From Lytechinus pictus (taxonomy: Eukaryota > Echinodermata > Echinoidea > Temnopleuroida > Toxopneustidae): DNA of 64,000 nucleotides. The translations under genes were made by a program, and so were the position numbers. Where the stretch lies: contig NC_087251.1 of the NCBI RefSeq assembly GCF_037042905.1, positions 45,870,373 through 45,934,372 of the forward strand, given 5' to 3'. Positions 1 to 9,766 of the stretch are shown piece after piece. The notes under the pieces were generated by a model, which saw only the letters and a list, made by a program, of their open reading frames with translations, had not been told where the DNA came from and searched no databases. The first letter of the stretch is position 1. Each line of letters opens with the position of its first letter.

Positions 1-1130
1 AATTCTATTTGATAGTACTTTAGTTAAAATTTTGTAATCAACATTTAATAGTGAAATTGGTCTATAATTTTTTTATTAGCAGGAGATCTTTCCCTTCTTT
101 GACAAACATAATCATAATAGCTTGCTTCTGAGATGATGAAAGTTCTCCTTTAGACTTAGCCTCATTCAAATATCAGTACCGATTACTGACGTCCGACGAC
201 CAATACTCATCTATATCCAACCCAGAGGCAGATCCAGGATTTTAAAGGGGGATATTATTGTTTACAAAAATTTTGACAAGCCTGACAATTTACACTAAAA
301 TAATATAAAAATCATAATTGCGAGCACGAAGCGCAGCTGATTTTTTTTTCTAAAAATTAAGACCTTAAACAATACATTTTGTGCACTTAATTATGAATAG
401 GATGAGTATCGGCCTTAATAAATAATGCGAGCGCGAAGCGCGAGCTAAATTTTTTTGATATTTCTAACTGGACACTAGACAGTCTAAGCAGTTTTACAGG
501 ATGGGTATCTAAACAGTCGTGCGGGTGCGAAGCGCGAGCTAAAACTTTTGATATTCCGACTTAAGAACTGGATATTCAAAGCACTTTTCGTATCCATGAA
601 CAAATTGGTTTCTAACTGAATAATTAATTGGTGTGAGCGCCAATTTTCGATATTTCGACCTGATAACTTTACATTCTAAGCACTTCATTTAATTATGAAC
701 AAGATGGAATTTTATGCGAGTGCGAAGCTCTAGCTGAAATTTTTGATATTCCGACCTAAAATCTTGATATGCAATTTTTGTAACCGTGAACAAATTGGTT
801 TGTAATGATATTTATATATTTTTTTTACATCCGAACTGAACACCGGACATTCTAGGCACTTCATTTAGCTATGACAGGATGGATATACCTAAACAGTATA
901 TTATGTGAGAACGGAGCGCGAGCTGAAATTTTTGATATTCCGGCATAAGAACTGGATGTTATAAGCACTTTTTGTAACCGTGAACAAATTGGTTTCTAAA
1001 TAATCAATTGACGCGAGCGCGAAGTGCGAGCTGAACATTTTAGATATTTCTACCTGAAAACTAGACATTTATCTTAGGTATCCAACTAAAAATTTGATGC
1101 GAGCGCGTAGCGCGAGCAAAATTTTTATTG
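1..1130 (+). repeat. Degenerate array of CpG-rich mirror motif (orientation A)
   Basis: About eight copies of a motif close to GCGAGCGCGAAGCGCGAGCT occur near 322, 427, 521, 632, 715, 904, 1012 and 1093. They are separated by AT-rich spacers with recurring phrases such as 'gatattccgacct', 'gaactggatatt' and 'gtaaccgtgaacaaatt'. The core reads the same forwards and backwards on one strand (a mirror repeat). CpG density inside the motif contrasts sharply with the AT-rich surroundings. No protein-coding signal is seen. The same motif recurs reversed at about 3605-5370. Confidence 0.85.
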
Positions 1131-3118
1131 TCATAATTATATTACCTAAAAGTTGTTCTCTACCTTTTTCCTGTCCCTGGTCAGCCCAGTCCGTTCTTAC
1201 TATCTGTATAGAAAGCTCTAAAAGTCGCATTGCGTAAAAATCACAATTTACCGATAAAAGTGTACAGTTTGACGTTTACCGACAAAGATGGTGGAACTAA
1301 AAAAAAAAACGAATTAGTTGGAAAAGCTCTCTTTCTTCCTTTTCCCCTTTTTTTCTCTCTTTCCTTTTTGTATTTTCTTTTTTCCCCCCCTTTTTTTGCT
1401 TCCTTTTTTTTTGCTTGTGACTCGTCAGGGGGGGGGGTAGTCTGCCCCCTGCCCCCCCCCCTTAGGTACGCTAGTGGTAATGATGGTCAATCTGATATTG
1501 GCTTGGCGTGTTGGTATTTATTTCAAATTTTGGGAGAACGTCGTATTGTAAGAACTTGAAAATGGACTGGTGCCCTCCAGAGTTTAATAAGGAAGTTATT
1601 AAAATTCTATTTTTTTTTATTAATGACGTCATGTACGAAAAACTGCCTCATTTTTTAAAATAATTATAATGCATATATTTCATTTCTTTTGATGGTTCAT
1701 GGTTACTTACAAGGTTTTTCTTTCAGGAGCGAGTATGAAATAATTGATTTGTTGATATACTGAAGGTACAAGAAAAACCATTTTCTATTTTTTGAGAAAA
1801 TGACATTCTATTGATAATTCTTTTTTTTCAAATACACAATGTATGGGGAATCTACTCGCATATGACGTCACAAAAAAATTCTGATAACTTTTTGAATTTT
1901 TGATGGATTTTCCTCAAAACTTTGCCATAATTTATTTCTTACAATAACTTTCAAATCATCAGTGAAGATCCCCATTAATATGAAAGAACTTGTCGAATGT
2001 GATATCCTAGTCTGTCTTATCCTACAGTTACCCCTATAATAAGAGTCAGACCCCCTGCGCTTGTCAGGTGATGATCAAAACCAATAGGAAGTTGTCAGAT
2101 CAGGGGCCCATCTTATACAAAGAGTTGTGATCGATCCGATCAATCGCAACTATAGCCATTAGCAAAGTCATCATATAAAATGCATGTTGTTAAAAAAAAA
2201 TTCTAGATATAGGCAACAATGATTAAATGTTCTTTTGTAATTATACAGGGCCCTGGGATCGACATTTTTTACTGGGGGGGGGGGGAGTGCTGATGTAAAT
2301 TTGACAAGCAAAAAAGTAAAGGGGGGGGGGGTTCACTACAAAATTAAGGTTCTTTTGGTCCTGAGAGATTTGTCAAGGAAAAAAAAAGCAAATAAAAAGT
2401 ATCACTAAAAATTATAGGTCATTTGCTTCCTCTTTTCCATTTTTAACACTTACCAGAATTCCAGCGGGTACTGCCTTTGGAGAATAATGAACGCAGCCCG
2501 GAACGCAGCTCCCTCAGAGCACCCCCGCTTCCCAGGGCCATGCAATTAAACAAATAATATATTCATATCAGAGCCCCTACCCCCGCCCTCATCCTCAGTA
2601 AGTAGGCCTAGATGGGTTCGTGTGTGTATATGGCGTTTGTAAAGTACCAAATACACTTAATCCACCATAATTTCTTGTGTAAAACTGTAAATAGATTTAA
2701 ACAGCTACTGTAACGATAGACAATGTGAATGGCGAAAGCAGTTGCTGTAATAATTATGAACTTCTCCAACCCGAATTGCTAATTAGACTACCCTGGAGAA
2801 GTGAGGGAGAAAAAAAAATCTGTCATTCGATGCCTAAAGGTCACAAGTGTCTATACCTACCCGCAAAATAACGAAAATAGTAACTTGATAATATAGGATA
2901 GTAGGTATGGACTTAAAAAAAATAGGAACAACAATGTTGATCGTATTTACGCCTGGTATAAGAGTATATTATGCTAAACGCAGATGGTAAAAAAAATTGT
3001 TTGTTTGTTGGAAGTCCATGATGGTTATAATGTGTACATATATCATATATCGGGATCAGATAAATCTAGATCACTAATCTAATTGAAACTTTCCCCGAAT
3101 AGTTTACTGGGTAATATG
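1131..3118. other. Gene-free, repeat-rich interval
   Basis: No gene is supported. It holds pyrimidine and G/C homopolymer runs (about 1310-1470, 2274-2286, 2322-2332). At about 2101-2155 there is one end of a foldback element of the 'GGGCCC...' class, whose reverse complement recurs at 18757-18787. The apparent 109-codon reading frame at 1230-1559 is low-complexity and not convincing. Confidence 0.6.
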
Positions 3119-5720
3119 TAGCCTCTTGTCGAGGCCCTGGCGGCTGCTTCCCAAGCGAAGCGAGCATGGGCGGAAATCCCAGGGGGGGGGGGGCAGGGGG
3201 GACGTGTCCCCCCTACTCAAAATAGTAGGGGGGGGGGACACAATATCGAATGTCCCCCCTACTAATTTTGGTCTTTTATGATGGTAAGAAATACATAATT
3301 TCTAAATCGAAATAAAACACGTATTTTGGGATGAGATGACCTTACTTTGGCGATGATAACCTTTTTTTTTTGCTTGTCAAATTTTCACGCCCCTTGTCCC
3401 CATAGGCTGATCCAGGGAGCCGAGGGGCCCGCCCCCACCCCCCCCCCCCCCCCCCCCTCTTGGCGGAGCAAAAAGAGAAAAAAGGGAAAGAAAGAAGGAA
3501 AAACGGAGGGAAAAGAGAGGAGAAAAAGAAGAGAAGGACGACGAGTGCATAAAATAAGATGAGGGGAAGACTTGGAAAATCAAAAGAATCTTTCGTGCCA
3601 CTATATAAAATTTTCGCTCGCGCTTCGCGCTCGCATTGCCTGTTAGGTGATTTACATATCTTGTTCAATATGGAGTTCGAATATCAAGTTTGGAAGTCAA
3701 TATACAAAACATATTTCACCTGGGAAATCGAACTTTCATTATTTTTTGTGTAATTCACAAATTGGTTTTTAAAAAGTGCTCTGTAAAAATGTCAGTTTTA
3801 TGGTCTGAATGTTAACATTTGCTGCTTGCGCGCTCGCAAATTTTGATTTATCAGGTACCCATAATTTTCGTGTATTCCATAAAGTTTTAAAAATATCCCT
3901 TTTCAGGTCTGATTGTCAAGACGTATCAGCTAGCACGCTGCACGCTCGCATTTTGATTGGCGAGTTATTTAAATGTTTCAATATTGATTATACAACAAAC
4001 TACTTAACTGAAATCCCCTTTTCATGACAGTTTATCAAAAATTATAGCTCGCGATTTGCGCTCGCATTAATGGTTAAAAATATATTAACTGATGCATCCT
4101 ATTCATAATCACAAAAGTGAAATGTCTAGTTTTTAAGGCTATAATATCATCAGATTTCGCGCCCTCATTAGGCATTGATAAATATGATATCAATTTAATA
4201 ATGAAATTGTCCCTTTTGTTTCATCTCGCGCTTAGCAAGAGGAATAGGAAGATAGTCATCATTTTCATTTGATGGCATGTCGTAAGGATGTCCCGGTCCT
4301 ATGTCAAAACTCGAAGTAATAATAATATCAGCTCTTTTTTAAGTGCGATCCATGTCCACCTTACAATTTTTCTACAAAGTGCTTGAAATATAAAGCTGAA
4401 ATTGACTCTTTTTTTTTCAGATCGGAATATCAAAGTTTCATGATTTTCATGATTAAAGTTGTATTTAGAATGCCTAGATTCTAGGTCTAAATATGAAACA
4501 CGCTCGCGCATGTTTATTCAGATACTCAACTTGTTCTCTAATTTAAATCATTATCCAGTTTCAGATCACAATATCAAAATTGGTATGCTCGCGCTTTGTG
4601 CTCGCATTATTAATGTAGGAAGACCACATATTACTCATCCTTTTGATGATTTACAAAACATGAACAGAGTGGCCCACTTTTAGGTCTAAATCTCGATTTT
4701 TTTTCTGCTCGCGCTTCGCGCTCGCATCAATCGTTAAATTATATAGCTATCCTGTTCACGATTACAAAAACTGATTAAAATTTTCCATTCTTTCTTTAGA
4801 AATTTCAAAATTTTTCAGCTCGCGCTTCGCGCTCGCATTTTTTGATTGTTAAAATATGTAACGCCTTCATGGCTAAGTGCAAGCAGTCCTCAACAGGTAC
4901 CAGTTCAAAACGTATATAAAAATGTTCTGCTCGCGCTTTGCGCTCGCATTATTAATACTCATCCTTTTCAGGATTTACAAAACATGAATAGAGTGTCTCG
5001 TTCAGTATAAATATTATAGGAATATATCTATAAATTTTCCGCTCGCGCTTCGCGCTCGCATTAATTGTTTACTCATATACCTATTCTGCTTGAGTTACAA
5101 AAAGTGCTTAGAATTTCTATTTCTTTAGGTGAAAATGTCAAAAAAAAATATCTCGCGCTTCGCGCTCGCATTATTTGATTGTTAAATGTTACTTTAATAG
5201 GTATCTTTTTCATCAGTTTATTTCTGCTCGCGCTTTGTGTTCTTAGTAATTATCAAGTTGCATACACATCTTTTTCAGGATATCAAACATTGCCCAGAAT
5301 CAGTTCAAATTTTAGGAAAAAATGCATAAAATTCCCAAAAAATTAGCTCGCGCTCGCATCATATAAATAAGGATTATAATATTATATATTAATTTATAAG
5401 AATAAAGCTAAGAAGTGACTAATGAGGACTACCCCTTCAAAGAAACAAACAAAACTCATCTTCGAGCTGCCGATCGGGGAAAATATGGCTGAAACAAATT
5501 CCCCCCCCCCCTATTGGCGAAGTCTGGATCCGCCCCTGTGTCCCTCCTACCTTTTGGGAGAGATTTCCGCCCCTGGAAGCGAGGGATATTAAGTTAATTA
5601 GCGAAGCCGAATTAGGCCTCCCAGTCCCTGCGCTCGCCAGGCCTAATTCGCTTCGCGAATTAGGATATCCCTCGCCTCGCTTGGGAAGCAGCCGCCAGGG
5701 CCTCGATCGACAAGAGGCTA
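3119..5720. mobile_element. 2.6-kb terminal-inverted-repeat element, Mutator-like candidate
   Basis: The left end starts TAGCCTCTTGTCGA and the right end finishes TCGACAAGAGGCTA. The inverted termini match over about 46-50 bp, continuing through GGCCCTGGCGGCTGC and CTTCCCAAGCGA, with one 4-bp indel and one mismatch. The element is flanked by GGTAATATG (3110-3118) and GGTAATTTG (5721-5729), a 9-bp target-site duplication with one mismatch. Long termini and a 9-bp duplication are typical of Mutator-like elements. The interior has no recognisable transposase: it holds a G/C-rich homopolymer region (3180-3470), the mirror-motif array (about 3605-5370) and an inner inverted repeat at about 5575-5690. 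It is therefore non-autonomous. Confidence 0.75.
3605..5370 (-). repeat. Mirror-motif tandem array (orientation B)
   Basis: About 15 copies of GCTCGCGCTTCGCGCTCGCA or decayed versions occur, for example near 3615, 4046, 4587, 4708, 4818, 4928, 5040, 5152, 5226 and 5345. Spacing is about 105-120 bp over the right half, where copies are also best conserved. Spacers share 'ttcaggatttacaaaacatgaa'-like phrases. This is the reverse complement of the array at 1-1130. It sits wholly inside the inverted-repeat element at 3119-5720. Confidence 0.85.
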
Positions 5721-6114
5721 GGTAATTTGTGGTTTACAAATTTTCTAGATTTGCATTGCTTGTTATTTGATTTTTAAAATCATTTAATATGAGTATGCAA
5801 AGAAAGGAGACACAATTTTTTCACTTCAATTCAAGAAAACATTTATTTTCTTCCATTTCATTACATATTTTTCTTGTTAACATTAATTCATACATAAATC
5901 AATTTGTTATGAAAAATATAAATATGTACATAAATAAATAATAATGTATGCCTAATTGCTGCCACAGTTTCCCAATTACGGTTCATTTATATTTTTTTAT
6001 CTTCCGTTTTTGTATTGTATGTATTTAGTTCTTTTTTCCCCCCAATATTGTTAATATGTAGTAAAACATAAAAAAATCTAAAGAAGATATCAAACAGTGC
6101 TGGATTCCAGATCG
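5721..6114. other. AT-rich spacer
   Basis: AT-rich sequence with no gene or recognised repeat, apart from the target-duplication copy at its left edge. Confidence 0.5.
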
Positions 6115-6610
6115 ACGAAAAAAAAAATCAGTTCAGTTATAGCTTCTTCATTTGAATTTCATTCAATAATGGGTTCATTCAATCGCGATAATGCAGTGAT
6201 TTTGTTATTAAAAGCTATATTCTAATATTAATGAATGTAAATAAATAATGATAATCATACACTCTAAAAAAAGTTTACCCAATATTGGTTAAAGTGGGAA
6301 CATGGATGCCTTGGTTGGGTAAAAAGATACCAAATATTTTGTCAATTTTACCCAATGTAGCGTTGAAATTTACCCTTAAACATGCACTTAGCCCAATATG
6401 GGGTAAAAAATAACCAGCAAACATGTTCCCTTTCTACCCAATATTGGGTAATTTTTTTTTAGAGTGTATGATTATCATTATTTATTTACATTCATTAATA
6501 TTAGAATATAGCTTTTAATAACAAAATCACTGCATTATCGCGATTGAATGAACCCATTATTGAATGAAATTCAAATGAAGAAGCTATAACTGAACTGATT
6601 TTTTTTTCGT
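6115..6610. repeat. Near-perfect long inverted repeat (about 158-bp arms)
   Basis: The left arm (about 6115-6272) and right arm (about 6453-6610) are reverse complements with no mismatch that I found, apart from the length of the A/T run next to the loop. The 180-bp spacer is the body of a small foldback element with 'tacccaatattggg' termini. Such identity implies recent formation or an assembly artefact. A transcript across it would fold into a very long hairpin. Confidence 0.85.
6259..6467. mobile_element. Small foldback element with ACACTCTAAAAAA termini
   Basis: It starts ACACTCTAAAAAA and ends TTTTTTAGAGTGT, with TTTACCCAATATTGG just inside each end. TACCCAATATTGGGTA is itself a 16-bp palindrome. 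A related copy lies at 23079-23287. The interior phrases 'ccaaatattttgtcaattttaccc' and 'aaacatg' are shared. It is non-coding. Confidence 0.75.
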
Positions 6611-6682
6611 TACAAATAATTTTTTTTCTCAAAGGGGGGGGGGGCACGTGCCCCCTGTGCCCCCCTGCCATGGATCCGCGCC

Positions 6683-7289
6683 TGGTCAAGTCTACCCCAC
6701 AAAAATGTGGATTTGAATAAATAGTGAAAATTCAAACAAACATAACGCTGAAAATTTTATCAAAATCAGATGTAAAATAAAAAGTTATGGCATTTTGAAG
6801 TTTTGCTTATTTTTCACAAAACAGTGATATGCACAACTCAGTGACATGCAAATGGTCAGTCGATGATGTCCATCACTCACTATTTCTTTTGTTTTTTATT
6901 GTTTGAACTATACAATATTTCATTTTTTTACACATTTGACAATGAGGACCAACTTGACTGAACAATGTTAATTCCACATGTTCAGGGAGGGGAGGAATTA
7001 ATCGTTGTTTCCCATGACAATGAGGAGAAAATTAGAATATTTCATAAAATAAAATACAAAAGAAATAGTGAGTGGATGACGTCATCAGTCTCCTCATTTG
7101 CATACCGAACAGGATGTACATATAGCTATTTTGTGAAATTACGCGAAATTTTAAAATGTCATAACTTTCTTCACATCCGATTTTGATGACATTTTCAGTG
7201 TTATGATTGTTGGACTTTTCTCTTTTTATTTAAATCAGCTTTTCGTTGGAGTGGACCACTGAACTAGCTCAGTGGAGTGGACTTGTCCT
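6683..7289. mobile_element. TTAA-type inverted-repeat element, copy 1
   Basis: It runs from GGTCAAGTCTACCCC to a terminus GGAGTGGACTTGTCCT that is followed by TTAA. The left end abuts G-rich repeat sequence instead of a TTAA. It is closely similar to the copy at 61760-62359, sharing 'cataacgctgaaaatttt', 'cagtgatatgcacaactcag' and 'gagtggatgacgtcatcag'. No transposase is seen. The right tip is partly duplicated (7240-7265 and 7270-7289). Confidence 0.75.
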
Positions 7290-7383
7290 TTAAGAAATTA
7301 TCATGAAACGGAAAACATCTCAATGACGTCCAATAGTTGGTGACTTGGTGTGATTGTTATGCTGCAATATTCATGGGTATTCT

Positions 7384-7490
7384 ATCGAATGACGTTCAAA
7401 TCTGGGGCCCCGCGGGTTCGATTCCCGGCAAAGACATTTTTTCGGCATCACAATTGTTCTCTTCATGCATGCCTTTCACAACATATTTAA
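7384..7490 (+). mobile_element. tRNA-derived SINE, 5'-deleted fragment
   Basis: It contains a Pol III B-box (GGGTTCGATTCCCGGC), then 'attttttcggcatcac' and 'attgttctcttcatgcat'. The same tail follows the tRNA-like head of the SINE at 7717-7880. The A-box half is missing. Confidence 0.65.
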
Positions 7491-7716
7491 ATACAAGAGT
7501 TGCCAAAGCTGCTGTACATGTATAATTTCCCAGATAATTTATAACATTTGTATAATTTGTCCCATAGATGTTCTGCATCTAGGCAATAGCTTTGATCCAG
7601 CTGAGGCGTGTTCAAAACTCTACCCGAGAAAGGAATAATTTTTGGTGTCGAAAATCTGTTCATCTGACGGTCAATCGGATCGGTGTCGCCCTATAACAGG
7701 CCCTAGCCACTTACCC

Positions 7717-7880
7717 GTCTCTGTGGTCTAGTGGTTAAGGCACCGGCGTTCAAAGCTGGGGTTTTGATTCCCGGCAGAGGCATTTTTTCGGCATCACCAA
7801 TTTTCCAAAGGGCAGATAGCTCTGAGGAACCTTGATTTAAGCTACGCCTATACCATTGTTCTCTTCATTCATATTTTCTT
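7717..7880 (+). mobile_element. tRNA-derived SINE
   Basis: The head begins GTCTCTGTGGTCTAGTGGTT (A-box) and has a degenerate B-box (GGGGTTTTGATTCCC, one extra T). The first seven bases can pair with CAGAGGC at the end of the tRNA-like part, as in an acceptor stem. The body continues with 'attttttcggcatcacc'. The extra base and non-tRNA tail argue against a functional tRNA gene. Confidence 0.7.
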
Positions 7881-9396
7881 TCACGTCAAAGCATGGAGGC
7901 CATGGTCAAAATAACTCTATGGTCAAAGTAACAACACAGACAAGTCACACTTTCACCATGGACCTATTACGTAATAGGTCCATGCTTTCACTCAGCGTTG
8001 AGAGAATTAGATGTTGTTGTTTGAACGTGGAGTTTGGGGGTTTGATGGGGGAGGGGCAACGCAGCATTATGTAATAGATACCTAAGTCACCTTGAGGTAT
8101 ATTGTTGAACCGTGAATTGATCTCTTCCCTTTGTTGGAATCGTCCATCTTAAGAGAGGGGGGTAAGATCACAAGTTGGCAAGATATTGCTTATCAAACAG
8201 AGATTGTGATGTTGTCACCAGAATAAATAAGCATTACCAGACTGCTTTGTGATCTCAACCGTATTTCATCATTCTTTCGATCATTTATTTAAATCCTTTC
8301 TCCTTTGATAATTCCGAGAACTTTACCCCTGCGTACCACCCCCTCATACCTCAAAATTAGATTAATGGATGCGTCCATTGTTCATTCACAAATTCAAGAC
8401 GACCCCTAGCCAATCAATTACACCCAGCCCCAGCCCCCCTTCCTGGTTAGTATGCAAATGACCATTTAAACGACAAAATTGTGAATAATTTATCCCCGGT
8501 CGTTGTTGTTGTCCAGCTGATCAGCTGCTATACGGTTACTCTATCTCCGCATATTATTATGCACGCCTAATTTCAAAGACTACGACCCTACATTGCATTA
8601 CAACTCAATGCTTCGATCGCGCATGTTCTGCTGGATTTGGTTTTGTTTGGCTGTCTTGTTCCCCTTGTTTCGTGATTTATTGAAGGTGAGATTATCATCA
8701 TCGTGTGAATTAATTGCTGACATTGTTAATAAGAATTTATGTAAGATATTGGTTTGTAAGTTAGGCTATTTTTTTAATAAATGACACTGTAACGTAACCA
8801 GCCCATGAGTTTCTGTCTTATTTGCTTGACTCGGCATGTTACATTCGCATTGCACTGCATGGATGACCAACCAAGTAGAGACCCTACTACTCGCGCGCAG
8901 TGTGTGTTCAGTTATACCTCCTTGGCTTGGGCTTGGAAGGCTTGGTTATACACGTATGATTATATGATGTACATGTAAGCATAGACTAGAGCTAGCTCTA
9001 TGATCTTGTTGTAAAGCCAATAGGCTTTTATAGAGTTTCACAGCACATAGGTGTTCTGAGTTAAAGCATGTAAAGTGCTTTATTTTCATACCAAAACAAA
9101 ATTTTAGCTGGAGTCAAATTCAGAGTCCAAAGTCAGAGATTATTAGAGGGGAGGGGGAGCATGGCCTGGTTATGGCCAACTTATGGGGAATTTACATGTA
9201 CTACTAGAGTCTAACTGTAATCTACCTGAAATAGATGGTGCGCATTTACCATTACAAAGTCAAAGAAGTAGCCAAAAGCCTGAAAAGGATCATGATATTT
9301 TCTTAAAATACACACTGAATGACATTGTCTTGTCGTCACAAGATAATGTCATATAAAATATCACAGAGTCCTCTTACTTAGCATGCTGCGCAGTAG
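7881..9396. other. Gene-free interval with one weak exon candidate
   Basis: No gene is established. A stretch ending at 8685 (AAG|GTGAGA) begins near 8510. It includes a short frame from the ATG at 8608 encoding a hydrophobic, signal-like peptide. It could be a 5' exon of the downstream transporter transcript or of an unknown gene. The next splice-like segment (9920-9954) would stop that frame at once, so coding use is unlikely. Confidence 0.3.
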
Positions 9397-9766
9397 GAAT
9401 AATGATAATAATAATCCGCTTTTATATAGCGCTTAATAGTACATCGGAACGACGTGTCTAAGCGCTTTACAGATATTTTTTTTTTACCCGGTCATGGGAT
9501 TCAATCAGTCATTCCCGCACACAATGTGTGCACATCATCCACTCCCTGGGAGTATTCCAGTCAGTCGCCGGTGAGGCGCATACAGTACTGGACAAGCTAC
9601 AATGAATTTGACATCCTACTGGGTATCCATTTAGCACCTGAGTCGAGAGGGGCAAAGTGTGGATTAACGCCTTTGTCAAAAGACGCCAGACCGCAGTGGG
9701 ATTCAAGCACACGACCCTCTGTTTACAAGGCTAGAGGGGCAGAGTCAGAACAACTACACTACGGCT
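9397..9766 (-). mobile_element. tRNA-Thr-like SINE, family 1 copy
   Basis: Read on the minus strand, a tRNA-like head (about 9690-9766, B-box 'gtgcttgaatccc' degenerate) is followed by a body with 'gtgctaaatggatacccagtagg'. The tail 'taagcgctatataaaagcgg' ends in an ATT-rich run at 9397-9416. The copy at 58793-59146 aligns along its whole length. Confidence 0.75.

Noticed and set aside
3342-3668. Overlapping Pro/Gly/Lys-rich frames on both strands
   Set aside because: Low-complexity readings of poly-C and AG-rich sequence inside the inverted-repeat element.
1-5400. CRISPR array
   Set aside because: Repeats are degenerate, spacers are homologous to each other, and the genome is eukaryotic.
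7717-7782. Functional tRNA gene
   Set aside because: The B-box has an extra base and the head continues into a SINE body repeated at 7384-7490.
8608-8784. Signal-peptide-encoding first exon
   Set aside because: Hydrophobic start and donor at 8685 are suggestive, but no downstream exon continues the frame; kept only as a weak candidate in the interval entry.
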